A stretch of DNA of 41,281 bases from an uncultured Clostridia bacterium (GCA_946055105.1 CAMGEK010000004.1:1-41281); one strand, 5' to 3'. Numbered from the stretch's first letter, positions 1 to 11,117 are shown. The notes: a model not told the origin generated them from the letters alone. Program-made: numbers and translations.

Positions 1-2
1 CC

Positions 3-806
3 ACTTTCACCGTCGAAAAGAACGGCTCGATCGAGGACCGTCTCGACGCGTTCACCGAGTACGGTCAGTACGTCGATTTTTACAACGAACTGCGTGCGGG
101 CGCGTATTCGAGAACTTCCATGCTCAATTACGAATCGCATTATTCGCATTTTTTGAAGCTGGCGCAGGAGGGCGCGAAAGACGTCGTGCATTTCACGATT
201 TCGAGCGGACTTTCTCCCACGAAGGACGTCGCGGCGAAAGCTGCGGAGGACGTGAAAAAGGATTATCCCGAATTTAACGTCCTGGTCGTCGATCCGCTCA
301 CCGCGACGGTCGGACAGGGTGCGCTGGTGCGAATGGCGCTCAAATGCCGCAACGAGGGCAAGAGCGCGTCCGAAACGTACGATTACGTCAATTCCCTGCG
401 GCAGCATATCCAGCATTTTATCGTGGCGGACGATCTGCAATATCTCAAACGTGGCGGCCGCATTTCAGCGGCCTCGGCGGCGATCGGCGGCGTGCTGGGG
501 ATCAAACCCATTATTTCGTTCAACAAAGAGGGGAAACTTTACGCCATCGATAAGGTGCGCGGCGTGAAAAAAGCGATTTCCTTTATCAAATCGAAGATGG
601 AGAAAGAGGGCCCCGACGAACTCGGATACGTCTTTATCGTGCATACGGATAACGAACCCGTCGCGGAAGAATTGGCGGCTTACGTGCGCGAAAAATTCGG
701 AATCGAACCGTACGTTTCGATTATGGGTCCCGTCATCGGCTCTCACGTCGGACCGAACGCGTTTGCGCTCGGCTATATCAGCAAGAGCGAACGGAACGAA
801 TTCTGA
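3..806 (+). CDS. DegV family protein (5' truncated by window edge)
   Basis: Frame stays open from nt 3 (TFTVEKNGSIEDRLDAFTEYG...YSRTSMLNY...) and matches the DegV-like C-terminus of the 40252-41124 protein (LKRGGR(I/V)S, IKP(I/V), G(P/S)VIG(S/T)H.GP). Confidence 0.9.
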   Translation, partial: TFTVEKNGSIEDRLDAFTEYGQYVDFYNELRAGAYSRTSMLNYESHYSHFLKLAQEGAKDVVHFTISSGLSPTKDVAAKAAEDVKKDYPEFNVLVVDPLTATVGQGALVRMALKCRNEGKSASETYDYVNSLRQHIQHFIVADDLQYLKRGGRISAASAAIGGVLGIKPIISFNKEGKLYAIDKVRGVKKAISFIKSKMEKEGPDELGYVFIVHTDNEPVAEELAAYVREKFGIEPYVSIMGPVIGSHVGPNAFALGYISKSERNEF

Positions 807-846
807 CCGTTCTCCGATCCGCAATGCGGAACGTTACAATTCAACA

Positions 847-1015
847 CCGACGCGGGTACCTCTTCCGCGGAAGAGGTTCAAAAGGGAAGAGAGCGCAAAG
901 CTCCGCAGCCCCCGCTACTGTTCGGCGAAGCGCGTATTCACTGCTCATGCGGGAAGGATACGGTTCAACGCCCGCCGTCGTCTTCGGACGAAAGCCAGGA
1001 GACCTGCCCCGTCGG
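847..1015 (+). promoter_or_regulatory. Cobalamin (B12) riboswitch
   Basis: GAGGTTCAAAAGGGAA, CCGCAGCCCCCGCTACTG, TCACTGC, GGGAAGG and AAAGCCAGGAGACCTGCC in canonical order; P1 CCGACG (847-852) pairs with CGTCGG (1010-1015). Confidence 0.93.
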
Positions 1016-1098
1016 CAACACCTTTCTTTTTTCGGGTCGGAGAAAAGGAGCGTCAAGACGATGCGGAAGTCGCGTTTTTTGCGGCTTCCTTGCTTCGG

Positions 1099-1132
1099 CG
1101 CGCTTTCGCTCCTACCGAAGGCGCGTTTTTTT
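1099..1132 (+). terminator. Rho-independent terminator, probable riboswitch expression platform
   Basis: CGCGCTTTCG-CTCCTAC-CGAAGGCGCG stem followed by T7. Confidence 0.8.
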
Positions 1133-1193
1133 GTCGTTTCGCCCGTTCCGCAGACTGCGGGAAGGGAAATTTTTACGTAGGAGGTAAATATTG

Positions 1194-1712
1194 ATGAAAC
1201 GAATGAAATTGGCGGCGGCAATCGTCGCGATGGTGACGGCGCTCGGATGCGCTTACGTTACGGGCTGTGATTCGGCGGAATCTGCGCCGCTCACGGGCAG
1301 TATGCAGTTTGTGATCAAGGACGCGGACGGCGTGAACGTGAAGAGCTATACGGTCGATCTTTCCGCGTTCAAAATTACGGATTCCGCGGAGACGGTGCTC
1401 AACGCGCTCGTCGAAAACGAACTCGCCTATTACGAGGGATACCGCTCCTCATACGGTCTCTTTCTGACCGCCGCGGGCTATTACGAGAGCGCGGAATCCT
1501 ATTCCCCCGTTTACGTCGTCAGACAGGACGCGGCGTCGGGGAAATACGTGTACGTCTATACGACCGTCGTTGCGGATCAGGATACTTCCGATTATAAATA
1601 CGAGATGCAGTACGGGGAAACTTTGCTGATCAGTTCCGCCGTCGGAATTTCGTCCATGCACGTCGAGGACGGCGCGACGATCTGCATTTCGGAAATCGTA
1701 TATTCCTCCTGA
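1194..1712 (+). CDS. Lipoprotein with DUF4430-like domain, putative cobalamin-binding
   Basis: SD AGGAGG at 1179; signal peptide with lipobox VTGC; DUF4430-like text (TVLNALVENELAYYEGYRSSYGLFLTAAGYY); downstream of B12 riboswitch. Confidence 0.75.
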   Translation: MKRMKLAAAIVAMVTALGCAYVTGCDSAESAPLTGSMQFVIKDADGVNVKSYTVDLSAFKITDSAETVLNALVENELAYYEGYRSSYGLFLTAAGYYESAESYSPVYVVRQDAASGKYVYVYTTVVADQDTSDYKYEMQYGETLLISSAVGISSMHVEDGATICISEIVYSS

Positions 1713-1717
1713 CTGCG

Positions 1718-2434
1718 ATGAAAGGGAAGAAAGAACGCTCCGCGTTGGAGATTTCCTATCTTGCGCTCATGACCGCCCTGTTGCTGGGCGGTCAATTTGC
1801 GCTGTCCATGGTAGCGGGCGTGGAAGTCGTAACCGTGCTCCTTCTGACCTTTTCTTATTCCTTCGGTTGGAAACGCGGCATGATCGTCGCGACCGCTTTT
1901 TCTCTTCTGCGCTGTTTTCTCTTTGGATTCTTCCCGTACGTCGTCGTGCTCTATCTGCTTTATTTCAACGCGTTCGCGTTTTTGTTCGGCATGCTCGGAA
2001 GACGTAAAACGACCGTTCCGATCTGTCCGATTCTGCTCGTTCTGATGAGCGGGGCATGTCTGTACTTTGCGTTGAACGGCGTACCCGTGTCCTTGATGGC
2101 GGATCGGCTGGAAGTCTTTCTGTGGATTCTCTTCGGGCTGTTTGCGGCGCTCCTCGTTCTCTATCCCTGCATACGGTTTTTCGGCGGAGAGCGGGGGATT
2201 GCGGAGGAGCTTGCGACCGTGACCGTGCTCGGCGCGTTCTGTACCGTTTGCTTTACGCTGCTCGACGACGTTCTCTATCCGCTTTGGGGCGGACTCAGGG
2301 GGGACGCCGCGATCGCCTATTTTTACAACGGCTTTTTCGCCATGATTCCGCAGACGGTCTGTACGGTGATCACCGTCGGCGCGCTCTTTCTTCCGTTGCG
2401 GAAAATTTTTGATTTTGCCGCAAAAAAGCTGTAA
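1718..2434 (+). CDS. ECF transporter S component-like membrane protein, putative cobalamin uptake
   Basis: Multiple hydrophobic helices, N-terminal LEISYLALMTALLLGGQ typical of ECF S components; 5 nt after the DUF4430-like gene. Confidence 0.7.
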   Translation: MKGKKERSALEISYLALMTALLLGGQFALSMVAGVEVVTVLLLTFSYSFGWKRGMIVATAFSLLRCFLFGFFPYVVVLYLLYFNAFAFLFGMLGRRKTTVPICPILLVLMSGACLYFALNGVPVSLMADRLEVFLWILFGLFAALLVLYPCIRFFGGERGIAEELATVTVLGAFCTVCFTLLDDVLYPLWGGLRGDAAIAYFYNGFFAMIPQTVCTVITVGALFLPLRKIFDFAAKKL

Positions 2435-2438
2435 ACGG

Positions 2439-2467
2439 TTGCCTGTCGGGGAAGAATATGGTATAAT
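2439..2467 (+). promoter_or_regulatory. Predicted sigma-A promoter for proS
   Basis: TTGCCT - 17 nt - TATAAT. Confidence 0.6.
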
Positions 2468-2496
2468 TAGCCTATCTTATTTTTGCAACGGAGTAA

Positions 2497-3930
<1,434 letters not shown>

Positions 3931-3990
3931 GATTGACGGCTCGCGCGGCTCACGCAAAGCGAAGAAATTGACGGAGGCGAAACAAGCGAA

Positions 3991-4662
3991 ATGTACCGAT
4001 ACGAAACGCATCTCCATACGTCTGTCACGAGCGCGTGCTCCCGTTTTCAGCCGGAAGAGATCGTGGAGAAATATACCGCGCTCGGCTATGCGGGCGTGTT
4101 CGTGACCGATCATTTTCTCAACGGAAACACGACCGTACCGCGTTCTTTGCCGTGGGAAGAGCGGATCAAACGTTTTTGCGACGGATTCCGCGCCGTGCGC
4201 GAGTGCGCCGAAGGCAAGATAGACGTGTTTTTCGGATTTGAATATTCTTACAAGGGAACGGATTTCCTCGTCTACGGATTGGAAGAGGAGTGGTTGCTGG
4301 CGCATTCGTCGATCACGGAACTGCGCGTGAACGATTTTTGTCGGTTCGCGCGCGCGGAAGGCGGGCTTGTCGTGCAGGCGCATCCGTTCCGCGAGGCGGA
4401 TTACATCGACCATATCCGACTGTTTCCCTCCGTCGTGGACGGATTGGAGACGCTGAACGCCTGTCGGGACGAACGGTGCAACCGTCTTGCCGAGAACCTT
4501 GCGAACGAGTACGGACTGCGCAGGACGGCGGGATCGGATATTCACGGCGTCGGGCAAAAGAAGCTTGCCGGCATGGCGTTTTCCGAACGGTTACGATCGG
4601 GCGCGGACTATGCCGCGCGCGTTAAAGCGGGAGAGGGCAACATTTTCACGCTTACGGAATAA
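3991..4662 (+). CDS. PHP domain-containing protein
   Basis: MYRYETHLHTSVTSACS...VFVTDHF...QAHPFRE...GSDIH motifs typical of PHP phosphoesterases. Confidence 0.85.
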   Translation: MYRYETHLHTSVTSACSRFQPEEIVEKYTALGYAGVFVTDHFLNGNTTVPRSLPWEERIKRFCDGFRAVRECAEGKIDVFFGFEYSYKGTDFLVYGLEEEWLLAHSSITELRVNDFCRFARAEGGLVVQAHPFREADYIDHIRLFPSVVDGLETLNACRDERCNRLAENLANEYGLRRTAGSDIHGVGQKKLAGMAFSERLRSGADYAARVKAGEGNIFTLTE

Positions 4663-4697
4663 GAAAGGAGACGCGCCGTCAGGGCGCGAAAAAAGAT

Positions 4698-6068
4698 ATG
4701 AAACATACAGACATCGTTGAGATTCTCAAAGGAGATTTTCTCGGAAAGCGCGTTACCGTTTGCGGGTGGGTTCGGACGTTCCGCGACTCCGCTCAGGTGG
4801 CGTTTCTGGAATTGTCCGACGGGACGAGTTTTTCCCGATTGCAGATCGTCGTCGATAAAAGCGCGATCGCGCTTGACGGCGAATGTACGAAGAACGGCGC
4901 TTCCGTCTGCGTCAAGGGCGAGATCGTCAAGGCGTTCAAGGGCGAGGGCGTGGAGCTCAATGCGGAAGAGGTCGTTCTGCTCGGCGCATGCCCGTCCGAC
5001 TATCCCATTCAGAAAAAGCGCACGTCGCTCGAATTTTTGCGCGGAATTCCGCACCTGAGACTGCGCACGAATACGTTCAACGCGGTCTTTCGCGTCCGTT
5101 CGATCGCGGCGCAGGCGGTGCACCGTTATTTCCACGAGCGGCATTACGTCTACGTCAACACGCCCATTATCACGGCGAGCGATTGCGAGGGCGCGGGAGA
5201 GATGTTCCGCGTGACGACGCAACCGTTCGACGCGAAGTACGCCTCCGAAGCGGAGTATTACAAGAACGACTTCTTCGGTCAGAAAGCGGGACTTTCCGTT
5301 TCGGGACAGCTCGAAGGCGAAGTCGCGGCGACGGCGTTCTCCAAAATTTACACGTTCGGACCGAGCTTCCGCGCGGAGAACTCCAACACGACCCGCCATC
5401 TTGCGGAATTCTGGCACATCGAGCCGGAAGTCGCCTTCGCGGAACTTCCCGACATCATGGAAATTGCGGAAGAGATGATCAAGTACGTCATTCGCGCCGT
5501 GCTCGAAGAATGTCCGGACGAGATGAATTTCTTCGACTCGTTCATTGAAAAGGGATTGAAAGACAAGCTGTGGCACGTCGTCAACAGCGAGTTCGGCGTA
5601 CTCGATTACACGGACGCGATCGGGATTCTGCAAAAGGCGGACGCGCAGTTTTCCTATCCCGTGGAATGGGGGTGCGATTTGCAGACGGAACACGAGAAGT
5701 ATCTCACCGACGTCGTCATGCAAAAGCCCGTGTTCATCATCAATTATCCGAAAGAGATCAAGTCGTTCTATATGAAACAGAATTCCGACGGAAAAACGGT
5801 CGCGGCAACCGACTTGCTCGTTCCCGGAATCGGGGAAATTATCGGTTGCAGCGAGCGGGAAGCCGATCCCGAAAAGTTGCTCCAAGCGATGAAAATCCGC
5901 AACATGGATCTTTCGTCCTATCGGCAGTATCTCGATCTTCGGAAGTTCGGAACGGTTCCGCACAGCGGATTCGGACTCGGATTCGAGCGCTTTGTCATGT
6001 ATGTGACCGGCATGGAGAATATCCGCGACGTCACGCTGTTTCCGAGAAGCGTCAACAATATTATGTAA
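4698..6068 (+). CDS. asnS: Asparaginyl-tRNA synthetase
   Basis: N-terminal OB-fold (VTVCGWVRTFRDS), class II motifs, C-terminal GFGLGFERFVMYVTGMENIRDVTLFPRSVNNIM. Confidence 0.95.
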   Translation: MKHTDIVEILKGDFLGKRVTVCGWVRTFRDSAQVAFLELSDGTSFSRLQIVVDKSAIALDGECTKNGASVCVKGEIVKAFKGEGVELNAEEVVLLGACPSDYPIQKKRTSLEFLRGIPHLRLRTNTFNAVFRVRSIAAQAVHRYFHERHYVYVNTPIITASDCEGAGEMFRVTTQPFDAKYASEAEYYKNDFFGQKAGLSVSGQLEGEVAATAFSKIYTFGPSFRAENSNTTRHLAEFWHIEPEVAFAELPDIMEIAEEMIKYVIRAVLEECPDEMNFFDSFIEKGLKDKLWHVVNSEFGVLDYTDAIGILQKADAQFSYPVEWGCDLQTEHEKYLTDVVMQKPVFIINYPKEIKSFYMKQNSDGKTVAATDLLVPGIGEIIGCSEREADPEKLLQAMKIRNMDLSSYRQYLDLRKFGTVPHSGFGLGFERFVMYVTGMENIRDVTLFPRSVNNIM

Positions 6069-6070
6069 CG

Positions 6071-6094
6071 AAAGCGCGCCGCGGCGCGCTTTTT
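6071..6094 (+). terminator. Rho-independent terminator after asnS
   Basis: AAAGCGCGCC-GC-GGCGCGCTTTTT. Confidence 0.75.
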
Positions 6095-6157
6095 GCGCGG
6101 CGGTCAAAGCGCGTGCATTTGCGGACGGAAAGTCCGCGATAAGGGAGGACCGAAAAA

Positions 6158-6955
6158 ATGAAGCTCATTGTGTTTTGCGATTACGGATTGGACGACGCGG
6201 CGGCGACTTACGATCTTTTGCGCCGCGCGAAGGGGTATGAAGCGATCGATCTCGTGGCGATCGGCGGAAACGTACCGCCTGCCGTCGCGCTGAAAAACGC
6301 GCTGAAATTGCTCGCAGGCTTGGATTTTCCGCTTCCGCCGCGGGTGCGCGTCGTCGATACGACTGCCGTTTCTCAACCGTATCGGTTTCTCAAAGACATT
6401 CACGGCGACGACGGAATGGGCGATCTGTTGCCCGAAACGCAGGAGACTTCCGTTCCCGTGGTCGGCTTTTCCGAATGGCTGCTTACGGCGGAAGAGGGAT
6501 ACGCCCTGTTGAGCCTCGGACCGATGACGCTCGTCAAAACGCTCGTCGGACGGGCGGCGCCGTCGCGATTTGTGTTTATGGGCGGGAATATCGCGGAAAC
6601 GCCCAACTATCACGGCTATGAATTTAACCATGCGCTCGACAGAGAAGCTTTTTCCGCGTGCGTGAAACTTCCGCACGTTGCGATCACGATGGATACCTGT
6701 CGCGTTCCCGTTCTGAATATACAGGACTGCGGCTTGTCGGGAACGGGCATGTTGCGGGATCTGGTGCGGAGATCGCGGGAACTGACGTTCCGTTCCGGAG
6801 AAAAGGGGTGCTATATCTGGGACGATTTGGCGGTCAAGTATCTGCTGCATCCCGATTGGTTCAAGCTGGAAACGCGCGCCGATCGCGACGGCAATCTGCT
6901 GACCGTCGCGCGCTACGTTCTGAACAAGCCCTTTACGGAGATCGTAGACGAGTGA
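6158..6955 (+). CDS. Nucleoside hydrolase family protein
   Basis: MKLIVFCDYGLDDAAATYDLL, VAIGGNV, LLSLGPMTLVKTL, FMGGNI; SD GGGAGG. Confidence 0.75.
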   Translation: MKLIVFCDYGLDDAAATYDLLRRAKGYEAIDLVAIGGNVPPAVALKNALKLLAGLDFPLPPRVRVVDTTAVSQPYRFLKDIHGDDGMGDLLPETQETSVPVVGFSEWLLTAEEGYALLSLGPMTLVKTLVGRAAPSRFVFMGGNIAETPNYHGYEFNHALDREAFSACVKLPHVAITMDTCRVPVLNIQDCGLSGTGMLRDLVRRSRELTFRSGEKGCYIWDDLAVKYLLHPDWFKLETRADRDGNLLTVARYVLNKPFTEIVDE

Positions 6956-7040
6956 GCCGCTTGCCGCGACCGCGAACCCTGCGAGGACGGTGAAAGACGC
7001 GTTCAAGCGCGCGGCGTATTTTGTAAGGAAGGTTCAAAAA

Positions 7041-7085
7041 ACAGACCGATTTTCCGATGTGATTCGGGGAATCGGTCTGTTTTTG
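7041..7085 (+). terminator. Rho-independent terminator after nucleoside hydrolase gene
   Basis: ACAGACCGATT..GGGGAATCGGTCTGT then TTTT. Confidence 0.8.
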
Positions 7086-7164
7086 CGTTGATATGCTTAT
7101 TTTTTTCTTGCGACGCGCGAAAATTTGTCTCGGAGGAGATTTGTCTCATTTTTCCGTTCGTTCC

Positions 7165-7264
7165 GTGCGCGGCTAAGAGATCGCTCCGTTTTAACCGTTG
7201 ATCCCCTGATTCTTCGATGATCAAAGTGCGCGGCTAAGAGATCGCTCCGTTTTTTAATCGTTGA
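7165..7264. repeat. Two direct-repeat copies, about 39 bp each, 61-bp offset
   Basis: GTGCGCGGCTAAGAGATCGCTCCGTTTT..AA.CGTTGAT at 7165-7203 and 7226-7264. Confidence 0.8.
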
Positions 7265-8252
7265 TTCCCGTCTGCCGTTCGTTTTCAAAAGGGGCGTTAT
7301 AGAGCGCGGAGGCGTTCGGCTCGAACACGGGCGCGCCCGTCCGATCGAAACCGACTTTCAGAACGTGCGCGTGGCGGTTGCGGTCGTTCAGAGGATCGCC
7401 CTTGATCGTTTCGTAATTTCGGAAATGAAGGACGCAGAGCGTCTCACCGTTTTTGCCCTCGGTGAAAGAGTTGTGTCCCGGACCGTAAATTTTTAGCGAC
7501 GGATTGGTTTTCAGAACGGGATAACGGCGTTTTTTCCAGGACGCGGGATCGAGCAGGTCGGCGTTTCCGTCCGCCTCCAACATTCCCATGCAATAGCATG
7601 CGCCCGTTGCGGAAGCGGAAAACGTACAGTAAATTTTCTCGCCGTGTTTGAGAACGGCGGGACCTTCGTTCACCCAGAATCCGCCGTCGCGTTCCCAATC
7701 GTAATCGGGCGTCGAGAGCAGAACCTGCACGCTTTCGAGCTCGGACGGCGTTTTCAGCGCGGCGAGATAGAGATTGGAGATTCCCGAAACGTTTCCGACT
7801 TTTTGCGCCCAGATCGTATACCACCGTCTGCGGTGTTCAAAAACGGTCGCGTCGAGCGAAAAATCGGTAAACGAGAAGGGATCGCCCTGCGCCGCCCGCA
7901 TCATGCCGCCCTCCGTCCATTCGTCCCGCATGGGATCGTCGCCCCGACAGACGAGAACGTAGGGGCGGATTTTCCACACGTCCGCTTCGTCGCTCGCGGC
8001 GAAATAGATCACCCACTTTCCCATCAGAAAGTGGATTTCGGGCGCCCAGACGTGCGAGGACATTTCGCCGTGCGGGCGTCTGTTCCAGACGACTCTCGGT
8101 TGCGCCGAGGCGAGCCCGTTGATCGACTGCGCGCTACGCAGTTCGATTTTGTCGTAGGAGGGATGCGTTGCCGTAAAATAATAAATTCCGTTATGTTTGA
8201 GAATGAACGGATCCGCCCGTTGCGGCACGAGCGGAGAGAGATATTGCTCCAT
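7254..8252 (-). CDS. Glycoside hydrolase family 43-like protein (beta-propeller glycosidase)
   Basis: RADPFILKHNGIYYFTATHPSYDKIELRSA; HVWAPEIHFLMGKWVIYFAAS; LDATVFEHRRRWYTIWAQ; GPGHNSF. Confidence 0.88.
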   Translation of the reverse strand: MEQYLSPLVPQRADPFILKHNGIYYFTATHPSYDKIELRSAQSINGLASAQPRVVWNRRPHGEMSSHVWAPEIHFLMGKWVIYFAASDEADVWKIRPYVLVCRGDDPMRDEWTEGGMMRAAQGDPFSFTDFSLDATVFEHRRRWYTIWAQKVGNVSGISNLYLAALKTPSELESVQVLLSTPDYDWERDGGFWVNEGPAVLKHGEKIYCTFSASATGACYCMGMLEADGNADLLDPASWKKRRYPVLKTNPSLKIYGPGHNSFTEGKNGETLCVLHFRNYETIKGDPLNDRNRHAHVLKVGFDRTGAPVFEPNASALYNAPFENERQTGIND

Positions 8253-8429
8253 AATGAAACCGCCTGTTTGGAGGATTCCCCGAACGGGCGGTTTTTATGC
8301 GTTGCGAATAAAATATTGCGGAAATTTTCTTCATCTGATAAAAGCGTCTGAGCGAAAAATTCGCGGAAAGCGCGACTTCCGAATCGTCTTGCTTGCACGG
8401 TATCGTGAGTCGTGTTGCTTTCGATCCGC

Positions 8430-10943
8430 TCAACGCGCCGCGGAACGTTTTTGATCGCTTTTGCGCGGTTTCAGATAGAGATAACCGCCCGCAATGACGA
8501 CGGCGAGCACGCAGAGCACGACGATCAGGCTGATTCGGAGCGCGTCGGGATTCTGACGGGCGAGCATGTCCGCGGTGATTTCGGCGTAATAGGACGTTCC
8601 GTCTTGTTCAAAACGGGCGAGGTAGGTTTCGCCGTTTTCCGTTATTTCGATTCTCGTGCGTTCAAAGAGACGCACTTCGTCTCCGTTTTCCGCACGGAAC
8701 ACGACGCCTTCCTCATGTTCCGCGAGTTCGGCAAATCGGAACTGCGTTCCCGATTCGATCGGCGGAACGGCGGTCAGATAACTGATCGGCAAGTATCCGC
8801 ACGTTCCCGTTGTACGGTTGCGCACATACGCAAACGTGCATTCGTTTTCGTTTGCGGCGGCGACGGTGGCAAGCAGATCAACCCGGTCTCCTCGCGTAAG
8901 TTCCTCCGAGCGCAAGTCTTCGGAGAGGCACGGAAAGAGATAGAGCGCCGTTCCGTTCGTCAGATAACGCTCTCCGTCCGTCTCCGTCCAATAGTTCTCC
9001 CGTCCGATCTCCGCGATGAAGTTCCGTTCGCGGCGGAAGAGATTGACGGTATAGCGGTGGTCGCTTCCGACGAGCGCCACGACGTGATACTCCGAGGTCT
9101 GCGCCAGCAGGATTCCGCGCATTGCGGTTTGCGTGCGGAAGTAGCGGACGTAGGGGAAATATTCTCCGCTCTCTTTCAAAGCGGAAAGGTCGGTCGTGAC
9201 GCCGATCGCGTTGTCTTCGACCGTGACGAGCGCAAGCGGTTGTTCGGGCGAGAAAATTTCGTCCGTCGCGTTTTCCGTTCCGATCGCGTCCAAGGCGGAA
9301 AAGGTCAAAACGTCCGTCCTTAATATAAAGGTATCGTAGAGAAGCTCGATTTTGTCGTCCTCGAAGCCGAGCGCGAAGTCCTTCGGTTCGGGAAAGGAAT
9401 CGGTGCGGTAAACGCTTCCCGCAACGTTGACCGTTGCGAATAACGTTCCGTTCCGATAGACGCAATTGCCTTTGAGACAATAGAGATTCCCGTTATAATC
9501 GGCTTTCAGAGAGCGAAAGTCCACGGGAAGCGTAACGGAGAGACGCTCTCCCTCCTCGGCGGAGACGAACGTATCGGCGGAATACCCGATCACGGAGCCG
9601 TCCTCGCCCGCAACGTAGAGCGTGTTGAATACGTCGCAGGTCAGCGCCTTCGGGACGAAAGAGGAAACGTTGCGGTATTTTTCCCGTTTCACCGTTCCGT
9701 CTGCGGAGACGGAGCCGTAGTCGTTCGCCGTCGTAACGTAATAAACGGCGCCGTACGAACATGCGACGCCCGCAAGAGAGCGTTCCGTCAGCTTCGTTTC
9801 AAACGTCTTGTCGCCGTCCTTCCGATAGACGGAAAGCCGCGCCGTATCGCGATCGGCTACGGCGATATAGTCTCCGTCTGTTGCAACGAGCATCTGCGCA
9901 TATGCGCAATCGATGACCGAAAAACGGTCTGCCGAGCGATCGTAGACGGAGACGCGGGCGTTTCCCTCGTCGGCAACGACGGTCAGATCGCCCGCCCGCG
10001 CGATGCGCGAAGCGTCAGAAAGCCGCGTTGCGGAAGAAGAACCGCCGCAGATTTCATAGCCGTTATAGACGGCGCCCGTCGCGGAGACCGTCACGCCGAG
10101 CACGGAATCGTCTTTTACGCAGTACAGGTTGCCTTCGTACTGCGTCAGCGCGGAAAAATTCCCCTCTAAAAGGCGCACGGCGTTCCCGTTTCCGTCCGAG
10201 CGGTACAAGCCGCCGCCCGTGCCCGAAGTCGTATAATACAGAGCACCCCGATACGCGCAAAGCGCGGTCAGATTGTCCGCTTCGGACGGACGGTCGGTCA
10301 GAAACCGGTTGTTGATCTGAACCGAACCGTTTTCGTCGACGGTGTAAGAATAATACGTCGAACCGCCCGCGCAGAGCAACGCGCCGTCGGCATAGGCGAG
10401 GTGCGGAACGCCGATCGGGCGCTCCTGTTCGAGCACGACGGAAGTCGAATCGCTCAGCGAAAACCGCGTGATCTTCGTGTTGTAATTGGATACGGCGGCA
10501 TAGTACAGCGCATCGCCTTCGATCAGGAAATTGGAAGCGGGAAACGCCTGCCGCACGGCGACGGGAGCGGTATTCAGATCGGAAAGGATATACAGAAGGG
10601 TATCTTCGTCCGAAAAATACAGCGTGCCGTTCTCCGTAAACTGAATTTTTGCGATCGTCGCCGTGTGCGCGTAACGCCGATAGACGCGTTCGCTCCTGTC
10701 GTACAGATACAGGGAAGTTCCGTCCGCAATCGCGACGTAACGGTCGCAGAACGCGACGTCCTTCGGAGCTTCGAGCGGCAGATATTGTTCGTACTCGGAC
10801 GGAAGAAAGAGTTCCGCGTTTTCCGTCGTGATCTCCGTCGCCGCGTCCCGTCCTTCTTCGGCGCGGGCGACCGTCGTAAATCCGACGCCCGTTCCCGCGA
10901 CAAACGCCGTTATCATCATCAAACTGAGCAACTTTCCTTTCAT
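8430..10943 (-). CDS. Large secreted protein: signal peptide, beta-propeller-like repeats, SH3-like region, C-terminal TM anchor
   Basis: N-terminal signal (LLSLMMITAFVAGTGVGF...ARAEE); repeated beta-strand text; C-terminal TM ISLIVVLCVLAVVIAGGYLYLKPRK. Confidence 0.7.
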   Translation of the reverse strand: MKGKLLSLMMITAFVAGTGVGFTTVARAEEGRDAATEITTENAELFLPSEYEQYLPLEAPKDVAFCDRYVAIADGTSLYLYDRSERVYRRYAHTATIAKIQFTENGTLYFSDEDTLLYILSDLNTAPVAVRQAFPASNFLIEGDALYYAAVSNYNTKITRFSLSDSTSVVLEQERPIGVPHLAYADGALLCAGGSTYYSYTVDENGSVQINNRFLTDRPSEADNLTALCAYRGALYYTTSGTGGGLYRSDGNGNAVRLLEGNFSALTQYEGNLYCVKDDSVLGVTVSATGAVYNGYEICGGSSSATRLSDASRIARAGDLTVVADEGNARVSVYDRSADRFSVIDCAYAQMLVATDGDYIAVADRDTARLSVYRKDGDKTFETKLTERSLAGVACSYGAVYYVTTANDYGSVSADGTVKREKYRNVSSFVPKALTCDVFNTLYVAGEDGSVIGYSADTFVSAEEGERLSVTLPVDFRSLKADYNGNLYCLKGNCVYRNGTLFATVNVAGSVYRTDSFPEPKDFALGFEDDKIELLYDTFILRTDVLTFSALDAIGTENATDEIFSPEQPLALVTVEDNAIGVTTDLSALKESGEYFPYVRYFRTQTAMRGILLAQTSEYHVVALVGSDHRYTVNLFRRERNFIAEIGRENYWTETDGERYLTNGTALYLFPCLSEDLRSEELTRGDRVDLLATVAAANENECTFAYVRNRTTGTCGYLPISYLTAVPPIESGTQFRFAELAEHEEGVVFRAENGDEVRLFERTRIEITENGETYLARFEQDGTSYYAEITADMLARQNPDALRISLIVVLCVLAVVIAGGYLYLKPRKSDQKRSAAR

Positions 10944-11029
10944 GACTCCATTATATCACGGGATCGGGAAATTGACAAGCGGGAGTCCGAGAAAAAATTT
11001 TTTAAGTTTTTTGACATATTGGCATACGT

Positions 11030-11058
11030 TTGTCAGGTATTTTATGTTATGATATAAG
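11030..11058 (+). promoter_or_regulatory. Predicted promoter upstream of the ArpU/sigma-like regulator
   Basis: TTGTCA - 17 nt - TATAAG. Confidence 0.45.
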
Positions 11059-11117
11059 CACAAACAAATGTTTAGTTTTTTTCGGATTGCCCGCGAACGC
11101 GGGAGAGCGGAGAGGTT

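Noticed and set aside
4608-6107. Long minus-strand ORF (499 aa) opposite asnS
   Set aside because: Antisense shadow of an unambiguous asnS; low-complexity composition with no domain features.
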